Below, piece after piece: positions 18,521-27,465 of a DNA stretch of 64,000 nucleotides. Position 1 is the first letter of the stretch; each line of letters begins with the position of its first letter. The notes below the pieces were generated by a model. That model saw nothing but the letters and a program-made list of their open reading frames with translations, did not search any database and was not told where the DNA came from. The stretch lies in the NCBI RefSeq assembly GCF_010882125.1, contig NZ_JAAGVZ010000005.1, positions 62,001 through 126,000 on the forward strand, read 5' to 3'. The DNA is from Peribacillus alkalitolerans. GTDB taxonomy: Bacteria; Bacillota; Bacilli; Bacillales; DSM-1321. The position numbers were made by a program, and so were the translations under genes.

Positions 18521-18578
18521 AAAATAAAAAGCCCAATCCTATTGCTGAATGAAAAAGAGTGCAGCAATAGAATTGAGC
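18521..18578 (-). terminator. Riboswitch expression-platform terminator
   Basis: A long stem pairs CTCAATTCTATTGCTG with CAGCAATAGGATTGGG, followed by TTTTTATTTT on the minus strand. It lies between the purine aptamer and xpt, as expected for termination on ligand binding. Confidence 0.88.
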
Positions 18579-18611
18579 AAAGGAAATCCCGTTCAATATC
18601 TTCTATGCCCA

Positions 18612-18678
18612 CTCATAGTCGGATCATTTAAGGTAATCCGGTAGAAACTTGCGGGCCATATTCCCGCTATTATATGAG
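18612..18678 (-). ncRNA. Purine riboswitch aptamer, guanine type
   Basis: The 67-nt aptamer has P1 arms CTCATA/TATGAG, the conserved core AAGTTTCTACC and ATGATCCGACTATGAG. The specificity position is C (GACTAT rather than GATTAT), which predicts guanine, hypoxanthine or xanthine rather than adenine as ligand. High ligand should favour the terminator and switch xpt-pbuX off. Confidence 0.95.
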
Positions 18679-18702
18679 GGTTTAATATTTAAAAACAACA
18701 TT

Positions 18703-18732
18703 ATTATAGCTCTATATCTTTCGGTTTGTAAA
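18703..18732 (-). promoter_or_regulatory. Promoter of the xpt-pbuX transcript
   Basis: TTTACA (18727-18732) and TATAAT (18703-18708) with an 18-bp spacer lie directly upstream of the riboswitch. Confidence 0.75.
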
Positions 18733-19064
18733 GCGATATCTTAACATTAAACAAATAAATTAAAATAACGTTCGTCTTTTAGTGGTATTTTACCTATTTA
18801 AAAGCCCCCCTTCAGAATAACTCCTTAAAAGACAACGCCATAGGTAAACACTAAATATAAAAAAACATTCAAACAAAGTGGTACATGACATCCATAACTC
18901 AGTTTAAAGCTGTAACACATAAAATTTATTTACCCATATGAATGGTTATTTTTTTAGGTTTTGGAATAGGTTTGGATTTTTCATTTCAAAGTTCTTATTA
19001 ATTACCAATTTCATAATTGAAGATAGAAAACTTCACATTTATTTCACATCTTACAACCTTTAAG
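18733..19064. other. AT-rich spacer without recognised feature
   Basis: This gap separates the divergent xpt and cytochrome oxidase promoters. I see no ORF with a ribosome site, no strong hairpin and no repeat. TTCACA-type half sites at 19032 and 19044 may extend the Fnr region but are unsupported. Confidence 0.4.
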
Positions 19065-19080
19065 AGTGACATAAATCACT
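19065..19080. promoter_or_regulatory. Fnr/CRP-type palindrome upstream of the cytochrome oxidase operon
   Basis: AGTGA-CATAAA-TCACT fits the Fnr consensus TGTGA-N6-TCACA except at the outermost pair. Its centre is exactly 41.5 bp upstream of the start predicted from the -10 TAAGAT, the standard class II activator position. Confidence 0.65.
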
Positions 19081-19101
19081 GTTGCATCAATTTTTTACTA
19101 T

Positions 19102-19107
19102 TAAGAT
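19102..19107 (+). promoter_or_regulatory. -10 element of the cytochrome oxidase operon
   Basis: TAAGAT with no good -35 (TTGCAT at 19082 is only 14 bp away) suggests an activator-dependent promoter, matching the Fnr-type site upstream. Confidence 0.5.
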
Positions 19108-19227
19108 AGTAGATAAGAAACGAATGAACAATTTGTGAAGTAGGAAAAACCAACTAGAATTCCACAAATTGTTTTGTATGATGAATTTGTAATCATAACT
19201 TTTATCTCATGGAAGGGAGTGGAGAAA

Positions 19228-19377
19228 ATGGCTCAGCCAGAATTAAAAAATAAGACTAAGACCCAAATTGAGGATCATTCTTCTCTGAAAGGCACATTAG
19301 CATCCGTTTTCATTTTAGGATTCTTCTTGGTTATTACATGGGTAAGTGTTTATTTCTTATTTTTAGACCGCTTATAA
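19228..19377 (+). CDS. cbaD: Cytochrome oxidase small subunit 2A (CbaD-like)
   Basis: A 49-residue protein with a polar N-terminus and one membrane helix (TLASVFILGFFLVITWVSVY). It matches the small subunit IIa of ba3-type oxidases in size, helix and position before subunit II. The frame opens upstream at 19174, but the ATG at 19228 is preceded by GGAGTGGAG and begins the family-sized protein. First gene of a three-gene operon. Confidence 0.8.
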   Translation: MAQPELKNKTKTQIEDHSSLKGTLASVFILGFFLVITWVSVYFLFLDRL

Positions 19378-19398
19378 GAGATTGAGGAGGAAAAAGCC

Positions 19399-19875
19399 AT
19401 GCATATGCATAAATTCGAAAAAATATGGCTCATTTTTGGGGTTGGAACTTTACTTGTATTCCTTTCTGTAATAGGAGTCAGCGCATTTTATATGGGAAAT
19501 CAGCCGCCAAGCTGCTTGGCAACTATAGATCCAGAAAAAGTAGACACGACAGCTCCTTTCAATGAACCTGGACTTAAAAAAGTAGAAGGCAAGGAGTGGG
19601 ACTATGAATTGGTATTTGTGGCATCAGCATTCAATTACAATCCAGGAAAAGTAGAAATACCAAAAGGTTCAAAGGTAAAAATCATGGCAACTACAAAAGA
19701 TGTAATCCACGGATTCGAAGTAGCCGGAACCAATATTAACATGATGCTTGAGCCTGGGTTCATCTCAGAATATGTAGCAACTTTTGATAAATCAGGAGAA
19801 TTTTTAATCCTTTGTAATGAATATTGTGGAGCAGGTCACCACATGATGAATTCAAGAATCGAGGTGGTTGAATAA
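19399..19875 (+). CDS. cbaB: ba3-type cytochrome c oxidase subunit II
   Basis: 158 residues: one N-terminal membrane anchor (about 10-32) and an extracellular cupredoxin domain holding the dinuclear CuA centre. All ligands are present with ba3 spacing: H104, C139, E141, C143, H147 and M150. CuA takes electrons from cytochrome c and passes them to subunit I. GAGGAGG precedes the ATG; the stop overlaps the subunit I ATG by one base. Confidence 0.93.
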   Translation: MHMHKFEKIWLIFGVGTLLVFLSVIGVSAFYMGNQPPSCLATIDPEKVDTTAPFNEPGLKKVEGKEWDYELVFVASAFNYNPGKVEIPKGSKVKIMATTKDVIHGFEVAGTNINMMLEPGFISEYVATFDKSGEFLILCNEYCGAGHHMMNSRIEVVE

Positions 19876-21527
19876 TGTTGAATCAAACTATTAACAAAGT
19901 GGATCCACGCGATGCGAAATTATCCATGGCCCATTTCTATGTAGCTTTCACTGCACTGGCATTAGGAGGCCTAGCAGGATTACTTCAAGTCCTTGTCCGT
20001 TCAGGGAAATGGCAACTTCCATTTGGAATTGGTTATTATCAGGTGTTAACAGTTCATGGTGTTTTACTAGGACTTGTTCTTACAACATTCTTTATTCTAG
20101 GTTTTCAATTTGCAGCAGTAAGCCGTACAGCTGGTGCCCTTTCGAATGGCGCACGTAAGACTGGATGGATAGGCTTTTGGTTAATGACTCTAGGTACTGC
20201 AATGGCTGCGACAATGATTTTATTAAATGAAGCTTCAGTGTTGTTCACCTTCTATGCACCACTTCAAGCTCACCCTATTTTCTACATCGGCCTGACATTA
20301 GTGGTCGTGGGAAGCTGGGTAGCAGGTAGCGCTATGATTTCAAATTACATCAAATGGCGCAGGAATAACCCTGGTAAAGTAAGTCCATTGTTAACGTTTA
20401 TGGTAGTCGTAAATACGGTTCTTTGGATTGTTGCAACTATTGGTGTAGCTGCAACGGTTTTATTACAGATGTTACCTTGGTCTTTAGGATGGGTGGATAC
20501 AATTGATGTATTAGTCAGCCGTACACTATTTTGGTATTTCGGCCATCCACTAGTTTATTTCTGGTTATTGCCTGCTTACATGTGTTGGTATGTAGTAATT
20601 CCAAAAATAATTGGCGGGAAAATTTTCTCTGACTCTTTATCAAGAATGTCTTTCATTCTATTCCTATTATTCTCGATTCCAGTTGGATTCCACCATCAGT
20701 TAATGGAGCCAGGTATTGATCCAGCATGGAAATTCTTACAGGTTATTTTAACTTTCTTGGTTGTCATCCCTTCTCTTATGACTGCATTCTCATTGTTCGG
20801 TACATTTGAAATGTACGGTCGTTCTAAAGGTGCAACTGGTCTATTTGGTTGGATTAAGAAGCTTCCATGGGGTGATGCACGCTTTGTAGTTCCTTTCATT
20901 GGAATGTTAGCCTTCATTCCTGCTGGAGCAGGTGGAATGGTCAATGCTTCCCACCAATTAAACCAAGTGGTACACAACACGATTTGGGTTACAGGTCACT
21001 TCCATTTAACATTAGCAACATCTGTAGTTCTTACTTTCTTCGGGATATCCTATTGGCTAGTCCCACATTTAACCGGCCGTGTATTAACTAAGCAAATGAA
21101 CAAACTTGCAATCATTCAAGCTATTGTTTGGGCAGTCGGTATGTCTTTCATGTCAGGAGCCATGCATGCTGTAGGTTTACTAGGAGCACCTCGTCGTTCT
21201 TCATTCTCAACATATGGAGAAGCGGCACAGGCACACGATTGGATTCCGTATCAAATTGCTCAAGCTGTAGGTGGTTCAATCTTATTCATCGGTATCATAT
21301 TAGTATTATACATTTTTGTGAATTTAGCCTTCTTCGCACCTAAAGGTGAACAAGAATTCCCTGTCGGTGAAGTTGCAGATCAAGCAGAAAAAACGCCAAT
21401 GGTCTTCGAAAACTGGAAGCTATGGCTTGGAATTACTGTAGTACTTATTCTTTTTGCTTACACAATTCCATTCATTGATATGATCCAGAACGCCCCTCCA
21501 GGCTCTAAGGGCTATAAACTTTGGTAA
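19875..21527 (+). CDS. cbaA: ba3-type cytochrome c oxidase subunit I
   Basis: Catalytic subunit of a B-type heme-copper oxidase, 550 residues with about 12-13 membrane helices. Visible ligands: heme b histidine in LTVHGVLLG, CuB histidine and cross-linked tyrosine in GHPLVYFWLLPAY, the HH pair in GFHHQL, and the two heme histidines in VTGHFHLTLA. This class has high oxygen affinity and pumps fewer protons than A-type oxidases. Together with the Fnr-like site this points to use at low oxygen. Translationally coupled to cbaB. Confidence 0.95.
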   Translation: MLNQTINKVDPRDAKLSMAHFYVAFTALALGGLAGLLQVLVRSGKWQLPFGIGYYQVLTVHGVLLGLVLTTFFILGFQFAAVSRTAGALSNGARKTGWIGFWLMTLGTAMAATMILLNEASVLFTFYAPLQAHPIFYIGLTLVVVGSWVAGSAMISNYIKWRRNNPGKVSPLLTFMVVVNTVLWIVATIGVAATVLLQMLPWSLGWVDTIDVLVSRTLFWYFGHPLVYFWLLPAYMCWYVVIPKIIGGKIFSDSLSRMSFILFLLFSIPVGFHHQLMEPGIDPAWKFLQVILTFLVVIPSLMTAFSLFGTFEMYGRSKGATGLFGWIKKLPWGDARFVVPFIGMLAFIPAGAGGMVNASHQLNQVVHNTIWVTGHFHLTLATSVVLTFFGISYWLVPHLTGRVLTKQMNKLAIIQAIVWAVGMSFMSGAMHAVGLLGAPRRSSFSTYGEAAQAHDWIPYQIAQAVGGSILFIGIILVLYIFVNLAFFAPKGEQEFPVGEVADQAEKTPMVFENWKLWLGITVVLILFAYTIPFIDMIQNAPPGSKGYKLW

Positions 21528-21633
21528 ATGAATAATAAGAGCTGCCTTATAGGAACGTCAGCAAAAAGTCGACACTTCCAATGCGTCGTAACTAAACAAT
21601 GCTCTAATTAAAAACCATATACTTATTGATATT

Positions 21634-21673
21634 TAAAAAAGGAATGAATCCATTTAGGTTCATTCCTTTTTTG
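21634..21673. terminator. Bidirectional terminator between cbaA and the EamA gene
   Basis: The arms AAAAAAGGAATGAA/TTCATTCCTTTTTT serve both converging genes. Confidence 0.85.
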
Positions 21674-21710
21674 TCATTAACCATCATAATTTTGCACATC
21701 TTCTTTAACT

Positions 21711-22619
21711 TTACAAACTACTACTTTCCCAGGATACCTTTAATTTAGAAGGTATACTGAATATTGCTACTGCAGACAAAATAAGAATCGCACCAATCCA
21801 TTGAAATATATCCAAACTTTCATTAAAAACAAATAAACCAACTCCCATGGCTGCAACAGGTTCGATGGTCGAAAGTAAGGAAGCTTTACTACTTTCCATC
21901 TTATTTAAACCGGCCGTATAAAATAGGTAAGCAGCAATTGTGGAAATGATGCAAAGTCCAAATATATGAAAGAATACATCGGAATGAAGAAACAAGCTTT
22001 TCTTTTCCCACAGTTTTGTAACTGGGATTAAGGCAATGGAAGCAAATATGAAAGTATAGGTGGTTACAGTGAAGGACGAATGCTTTTTTAATGCAAACTT
22101 CCCAAAAATACTATACATGGCATATCCTAGCCCTGCTCCTAGACCAATTAAATAACCTATTAATTGATTAGACTCCATTCCAGAGGAATCGATCCCTGTC
22201 ACAAATCCGCAACCCACAACTGTCAATAAAACTAGTGCCAGTTTTTTTAGGGTCAATTTTTCATTCAAGAAAATGGACGACAATAACACTACAAAAATAG
22301 GCGCGGTATATAAAAGGATTACAGCTGTCGATATGGAAAGTTTATCCATACTATAAAAATAGCACCAATTAAAAAATACAATACTTAGAATTCCAGTTCC
22401 GATAAAAAAAGGAACGCTCCTCCAAGTAACTCTTAAGCTGTCCCTTTTTGAAAGTAAACCAAAAAATACTAAAATCAGGCTTGTACTGATTGCACGTATT
22501 GCGACGATTTCCATTGGTTCAAAACCGATTTCTTTTAATCCCTTTACGAAAATGCCAATCATCCCCCAAAAGATGGCGGCGACGATAACATAATAAACTG
22601 CATAATCTTTTTTTGACAT
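21711..22619 (-). CDS. EamA/DMT-family transporter
   Basis: 302 residues with ten hydrophobic segments in two EamA repeats, including FWGMIGIFVKGL at the start and STIEPVAAMGVGLFVFNE in repeat two. This is the YicL/RhaT-like exporter superfamily; substrate unknown. Preceded by GGAGCAAGGGA. Repeat R2 begins only 23 bp upstream of the start codon, so the repeat occupies its promoter region. It converges on the cba operon. Confidence 0.85.
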   Translation of the reverse strand: MSKKDYAVYYVIVAAIFWGMIGIFVKGLKEIGFEPMEIVAIRAISTSLILVFFGLLSKRDSLRVTWRSVPFFIGTGILSIVFFNWCYFYSMDKLSISTAVILLYTAPIFVVLLSSIFLNEKLTLKKLALVLLTVVGCGFVTGIDSSGMESNQLIGYLIGLGAGLGYAMYSIFGKFALKKHSSFTVTTYTFIFASIALIPVTKLWEKKSLFLHSDVFFHIFGLCIISTIAAYLFYTAGLNKMESSKASLLSTIEPVAAMGVGLFVFNESLDIFQWIGAILILSAVAIFSIPSKLKVSWESSSL

Positions 22620-22641
22620 TCCCTTGCTCCTTTAATGCAAA

Positions 22642-22868
22642 GGCTCTTTTCGTATATATTGTTGTTTTAGACTCTAAAGTTTGCCCGTTGCTTTCCGCTC
22701 CAGGCACTTGCTTTCCGCGGGGAGGGCGGGAGCCTCCTCGGCGTTCCGCCTGTGGGGTCTCCCACTTCCCTCTATTTCCCGCAGGAGTCAAGTGCCCTCC
22801 GCTACAATCAACTCAGACATGTATTTTTATATTGCAATAAAAAAGCAACAAACTTTACGAAAAAAGCC
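22642..22868 (+). repeat. Intergenic palindromic repeat, copy R2 (short form)
   Basis: 227 bp with terminal inverted ends GGCTCTTTTCGTA and TTACGAAAAAAGCC. Inner palindrome GGCACTTGC / CAAGTGCC. Lacks the 61-bp module. It lies just upstream of the EamA transporter start. Confidence 0.85.
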
Positions 22869-22925
22869 AATGCAAAAAACCTTATAACGTAATTTATGTC
22901 GTAAAGTTACGATCCTTTGTTCAAG

Positions 22926-22957
22926 TATAAAAGGGATGATAAAAAACTCATCCCTTA
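22926..22957 (-). terminator. Terminator of ypwA
   Basis: The stem AAGGGATGA/TCATCCCTT is followed by TTTATAC on the minus strand, 8 bp after the ypwA stop. Confidence 0.7.
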
Positions 22958-22964
22958 TTAAACC

Positions 22965-24479
22965 TTATAGAGAATAGATCTTTGCATATTTTTCTTCTAA
23001 ATACTCGATTAAGTAACTAGCGTTTAAACCTTCTTCTGTAATTTCATTCAATAGTTCAAATGGCTTTTTCATTTTACCATGTTTATGAATTTTTGATGAT
23101 AACCACTCTTTAATCGGGGCGATATTTCCGCTTTCCAAAAGTTCATCATAGTTTGGAAGATCCTTCAACATGCTTTGCTTAAATTGTGCTGCATACATAT
23201 AGCCTAGTGCGTAAGACGGGAAGTACCCAAAACTTCCTCCAGACCAATGAACATCTTGCAACACACCTTCAGCATCATTTGATGGAGTTACACCAAGATA
23301 TTCTTCATATTTTTCGTTCCACACTTTTGGTAAATCATCTACTTGAAGATCACCATTAAAAAGTGCTTTTTCGATTTCATATCGAATCATAACGTGTAAC
23401 GGATATGTTAATTCATCAGCTTCGATTCTAATCAATGATGGTTTTGATTCATTAATGGCACGGTAATAGTCATCTAATGATACCCCGAAGAATTGTTCTT
23501 CTGCATACTTGTTCAATAATCCGAAATTTTTCTTCCAAAAGCTAAAGTTCCGCCCAATGAAATTTTCAAAGAATAACGACTGTGATTCATGGATTCCCAT
23601 AGAAGTACCGGAAGCAAGCAACGTTCCATTTAATTCAGGAGAAACGTTCTGTTCATAAATGGCATGGCCACATTCATGAATGGTACCAAATACGGCTGTA
23701 CGAAAATCTGATTCATCATATTTTGTTGTAATACGAACATCACCTGTATTCAGTGTAATTTCGAAAGGATGCACGGTTTCATCAAGTCGTCCTGCTTCAA
23801 AATCATAACCAAGTTCTTCTAGAATCTCTAAACTTAAATCACGCTGATTCTGCTTAGAAAAATGCTTGAATAAGAAAGTAGTCTCTGGTTTATTTGGGCT
23901 TTCTGCAATCTTTTTAACTAAAGGTACAATTCTATCTCTTAACTCACTGAACACTTCGTCCAAGATTTCTACTGTCATTCCGGGTTCATACAGGTCTAAC
24001 AAAGTATTGTATTTATTCCCTTCATATCCCCAGTAGGAAATGAATTTTCTGTTAAATTCGATTACTTTTTCAAGGTAAGGCTTGAACATCCCGAAGTCTG
24101 AAGCTGCTTTTGCCTCTTCCCATTTACTTTCAGATTTTGAAAGGAGAACGATGTATTCTTTAAATTCATCTGCTGGGATTTTTTTATTTTTATCGTATTC
24201 TTTTTTACATTCTTCTAATAGTTTAACTGTAATTTCTGAGAGTTCCTTTTCATCATCTTGTGTCAAGCGAGCGATGAAAGAGGCCATTTCCTGACTTGTA
24301 GACATAGCAAATACTTCTGAAGAAAGCATTCCAATTACTTCAGAACGTTGGTCAATGCCTTTTTTAGGAGCTCCAGTGCGCAAATCCCAGAATATAAGTG
24401 AAAGCGCCTCATTATATGCTGTCATCTTCTTAACATAATCTAAAAATTCTTGCTCAATTTTGTTTACAGTTGCAGTCAT
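22965..24479 (-). CDS. ypwA: Metallocarboxypeptidase of family M32
   Basis: 504 residues, the usual M32 length. The zinc-binding motif HECGHAIYE (HExxH) lies near residue 267, with the downstream family signature GTSMGIHESQS. M32 enzymes remove C-terminal residues from peptides and act in the cytoplasm; no signal peptide is seen. The ATG follows AAGGGGGAAA. It appears to have its own transcript, with an inverted repeat and a spacer upstream. Confidence 0.93.
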   Translation of the reverse strand: MTATVNKIEQEFLDYVKKMTAYNEALSLIFWDLRTGAPKKGIDQRSEVIGMLSSEVFAMSTSQEMASFIARLTQDDEKELSEITVKLLEECKKEYDKNKKIPADEFKEYIVLLSKSESKWEEAKAASDFGMFKPYLEKVIEFNRKFISYWGYEGNKYNTLLDLYEPGMTVEILDEVFSELRDRIVPLVKKIAESPNKPETTFLFKHFSKQNQRDLSLEILEELGYDFEAGRLDETVHPFEITLNTGDVRITTKYDESDFRTAVFGTIHECGHAIYEQNVSPELNGTLLASGTSMGIHESQSLFFENFIGRNFSFWKKNFGLLNKYAEEQFFGVSLDDYYRAINESKPSLIRIEADELTYPLHVMIRYEIEKALFNGDLQVDDLPKVWNEKYEEYLGVTPSNDAEGVLQDVHWSGGSFGYFPSYALGYMYAAQFKQSMLKDLPNYDELLESGNIAPIKEWLSSKIHKHGKMKKPFELLNEITEEGLNASYLIEYLEEKYAKIYSL

Positions 24480-24684
24480 ATGTATTTCCCCCTTTTGTCA
24501 CAACCATTTTATCATATAAACTAACGGTATTTTCCATTAATTTAAAATTTTCTAATATAGATTCGTTTTTCTTGTTAGTATTCTCTTTGGAATTCATTAT
24601 GAATATATAATACTTTCAAGCAATATTTCTAATAACAGAGTTTTGATATAGTTTCTTCACATCGGGCAAGTTCTAAACAAAATA

Positions 24685-24725
24685 AAGGAAGACTATAGGT
24701 TCCATGAACCTATAGTCTTCCTTTA
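24685..24725. terminator. Perfect 18-bp inverted repeat, probably the original ypvA terminator
   Basis: AAAGGAAGACTATAGGTT and its exact complement flank a five-base loop. It lies downstream of ypvA but is separated from the stop codon by repeat R3. There is a T run only on the plus side, so efficiency on the minus strand is uncertain. Confidence 0.6.
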
Positions 24726-24732
24726 TAAATTT

Positions 24733-24962
24733 GGCTCTTTTTCTCATAGACTGTTGTTTTTAGATTATAAAGTTTGTCCGTTGATTGCAGCTCCAGGCAC
24801 TTGCTTTCCGCGGGGAGGGATGGGAGCCTCCTCGGCGATAACGCCTGTGGGGTCTCCCACTTCCCTCTTTTTCCCGCTGGAGTCAAGTGCCCTCCGCTAC
24901 AATCAACTCCGATCGTTAAAGTTAAATTTAACTAATAAAGCAACAAACTTACGAAAACAACC
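24733..24962 (+). repeat. Intergenic palindromic repeat, copy R3 (short form)
   Basis: 230 bp, closely similar to R2, with ends GGCTCTTTTTC and GAAAACAACC. It ends 20 bp from the ypvA stop codon, between the gene and its likely terminator. Confidence 0.85.
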
Positions 24963-24981
24963 ATAATATAATAATTTAATT

Positions 24982-26907
24982 TTATATTTTAGGTGTTACA
25001 GGTAAAACTTCCAACACTCGGTTCAAGACCTCTTCTTTGATGTCCGGTTCAATAAAAATGTGGATACTACCTGAATCTTCGCTTGTTCTTATTAATCTCC
25101 CTATACCCTGACGTAATCGCAATATCATATAAGGTAAGTCGACTTCATTAAACGAGTCAGAAGAAGCCTTCCTTTTTGCTTGGAATACAGGATCCTGCGG
25201 TGGGTATGGCAATGAATAGATTATGACATTTTTCAAGGATTCACCAGGAACATCCAGTCCTTCCCACAAGTGGTAGGTTAATAATACGGATTGGGGAGTT
25301 TCTTGGAATTTCTTCACTAGGGTACTGATTTCCTCATCACCTTCATAGTAGAATGGTACGGTTTGAGGAGTGGAACTTGCCATTTCTTTGAATTTCAATA
25401 AATCTTCTTTTGATGAAAAAAGAACAAGTGTACTACCATTATTTTCTTCAATGCTATTCAGAGTATATTGTAATTTTTTATCTAATTCTTCTTTTCCCAA
25501 TTTAGATGTATGGATAGCCATTACCTCCTCATAGTCGAACGGGGAAGCAACGGAGAAGCTTAAGTATTCTTTAACTCCTAAGCTTTTGGCTATATACTCA
25601 AATGATCCATTTTCAGAAAGGGTTGCTGACGAGAAGATATACGGTACCTTCTTAGAAAATACTTGTTCTGAGAGAATATCATTTACAAGGCGAGGCATGA
25701 TTACAATATTTCTCGTATCTTCTAATTGTTCAAACCAAGAAATTGCCTCTAAATTTGTAATAAATAGTGATAATGAATGTGAGATTTGATCTAAATATTC
25801 CTCACTTATTTTCAAATCATATTCATTGATTGTATATAGCTCAGCCTCAAAAACTAAGCTTTCTTGAAGCTGATCCATCATAGAATGAAGTTTAGCTGCA
25901 ACTTTTCTTGCTTTTTCCATGTCAGTAATTTCATGACGGTCTGAACCTTTGACAGGAACGGATATTTGCGAAAGCAAGGAAAAGAATTCAACATTATAAT
26001 CAACTAAATCTTCCATTTGATAAAGAGTCTCTTCACGTACATCATTTGCCATCAGATTTTCTAAGATGGTTGAAATTGTGTTTTCTGAAATTTTATAGGT
26101 CAAAGCTTTTTGCGCTGCAAATTCAAGAAGATGTCCTTCATCGAATACGACACAACTATAATCAGGTAAAAGTGGCAATTGCCCTTCCCTTTTTCTAGAC
26201 TCCTTTGTCCATACATGTTCCATAAAGAAATCATGTGAACAAATAATTAGATCCATTGATTTACGGTAAAAATCCCTGGAAAGAGTTTGACCACAACGAT
26301 GACGCTTATCACAACTTACACAATTTTGTAATTGATCCCAACCAACATGGGACCAGTCTTCATCGTTCAAATATGAATACTGTTTTCTGTCTCCATAGAC
26401 TTCATAGGATACCATCGAACCTGTATCATGGACAAATGGAGGAAGTTCATCGTAAACTTGGTCGATATTATCGGAAATTCCAATATCAATCGCACGATCT
26501 AATTTCTTCAAACATAAATATTGATCTCTTGCTTTAGCCATACGAACGTCAATTTCAAGTCCTAAAGCTTTTTTGATTTTGGCAATATCGCCTTCCTCTT
26601 TTACAAGCTGCTCAATCAATGTTTCATCTGCACATGAGATGATAGCAGGCTTATTCATATACCTTGCATAGCAAATTGCATATAAAAGGTACACAAGGGT
26701 CTTTCCTGTTCCTACCCCAGCTTCTGCAAAAATGACTTGTTTATCTTTAACAGCTTTCTCCATTTGGAAAGCCATATATACTTGTTCGTCCCTCAGTTCA
26801 AAGCCCTTATCAGGAAGAATATCGTAGAATACATCTCCAATCCACTCTGAAAATTTATCATAGAAGGAATCAGTTTTTGAAACGGTAAATGGTAAGGTTT
26901 TTAACAT
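24982..26907 (-). CDS. ypvA: DinG/XPD-type ATP-dependent DNA helicase YpvA
   Basis: Superfamily 2 helicase, 641 residues. Walker A is AEAGVGTGKT (61-70) and motif II is DEGH (about 264). Four cysteines (C132, C196, C199, C205) are placed like the iron-sulfur cluster of the XPD/DinG family, so a 4Fe-4S-dependent 5'-3' helicase is predicted. It has no nuclease domain, unlike the dinG gene at 53.1 kb. GGAAGAA precedes the ATG. Likely monocistronic. Confidence 0.88.
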   Translation of the reverse strand: MLKTLPFTVSKTDSFYDKFSEWIGDVFYDILPDKGFELRDEQVYMAFQMEKAVKDKQVIFAEAGVGTGKTLVYLLYAICYARYMNKPAIISCADETLIEQLVKEEGDIAKIKKALGLEIDVRMAKARDQYLCLKKLDRAIDIGISDNIDQVYDELPPFVHDTGSMVSYEVYGDRKQYSYLNDEDWSHVGWDQLQNCVSCDKRHRCGQTLSRDFYRKSMDLIICSHDFFMEHVWTKESRKREGQLPLLPDYSCVVFDEGHLLEFAAQKALTYKISENTISTILENLMANDVREETLYQMEDLVDYNVEFFSLLSQISVPVKGSDRHEITDMEKARKVAAKLHSMMDQLQESLVFEAELYTINEYDLKISEEYLDQISHSLSLFITNLEAISWFEQLEDTRNIVIMPRLVNDILSEQVFSKKVPYIFSSATLSENGSFEYIAKSLGVKEYLSFSVASPFDYEEVMAIHTSKLGKEELDKKLQYTLNSIEENNGSTLVLFSSKEDLLKFKEMASSTPQTVPFYYEGDEEISTLVKKFQETPQSVLLTYHLWEGLDVPGESLKNVIIYSLPYPPQDPVFQAKRKASSDSFNEVDLPYMILRLRQGIGRLIRTSEDSGSIHIFIEPDIKEEVLNRVLEVLPVTPKI

Positions 26908-27149
26908 ATATTATTCTTCCTTTCTAAAACACCAATGGAAAATTTCTAAGAGTAAGATAAGTGGGATCCTACATTGATCGACTGAGACACCACTTCTGTA
27001 TGTCTTGTTATAAACTAAAAGTCCTTGGTGATTCACCTAAAGACTGAACTGATTTTTATTTCTTCGATACACATGAACTTTTATTTTCTCAAATTTAGGG
27101 ATGATTTTCAACTATAATCATATGTATCCGTTTAAATTTAACCAAAACA
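26908..27149. other. Upstream region of ypvA, no gene recognised
   Basis: It contains a small hairpin, AGTCCTTGGTGA/TCACCTAAAGACT, at about 27019-27045, with no convincing T run. No ORF with a ribosome site was seen. Confidence 0.4.
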
Positions 27150-27180
27150 AAAAGTGGCTGGTCATTAAAACCAGACACTT
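27150..27180 (-). terminator. Terminator of the ypsC transcript
   Basis: The stem AAGTGTCTGG/CCAGCCACTT has one mismatch and is followed by TTTTTGTTTT on the minus strand. Confidence 0.75.
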
Positions 27181-27219
27181 AAGCTGTTTAAATAATTCTA
27201 TTGAATCTCTCATTCCTTA

Positions 27220-27393
27220 TCACTCAATAAAATCCTTTTGCAGGTAATATGAAAGTGCTTCAGAAAGGTTTTTTTCTGCTTTCACAATTTCTCCCCACTC
27301 TATCTCCGAATCTCTACCACTTTCTCTTATTTCATTAAAAGTAGAATGGATTGCCTTAGTAATGAGGTTGAAATCAAGAGAATTCCCATACAT
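27220..27393 (-). CDS. Unrecognised 57-residue acidic protein downstream of ypsC
   Basis: The ORF begins MYGNSLDFNLITKAIHSTFN and ends SEALSYYLQKDFIE. It is rich in E and predicted mostly helical. AAAGGGG stands nine bases before the ATG, and a terminator lies 40 bp after the stop. It starts 72 bp after ypsC on the same strand, so it may be the last gene of that transcript. I recognise no family or motif. The ribosome site and terminator placement are the main support. Confidence 0.55.
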   Translation of the reverse strand: MYGNSLDFNLITKAIHSTFNEIRESGRDSEIEWGEIVKAEKNLSEALSYYLQKDFIE

Positions 27394-27465
27394 TTTCTAC
27401 AACCCCTTTTTCGCAAAGATACATTTAGTATATTCACATAAGGGGATCTTCATTCATTTTTTTCA

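Noticed and set aside
27019-27045. Hairpin AGTCCTTGGTGA/TCACC as a terminator
   Set aside because: There is no adjacent T run on either strand and the gene relation is unclear.
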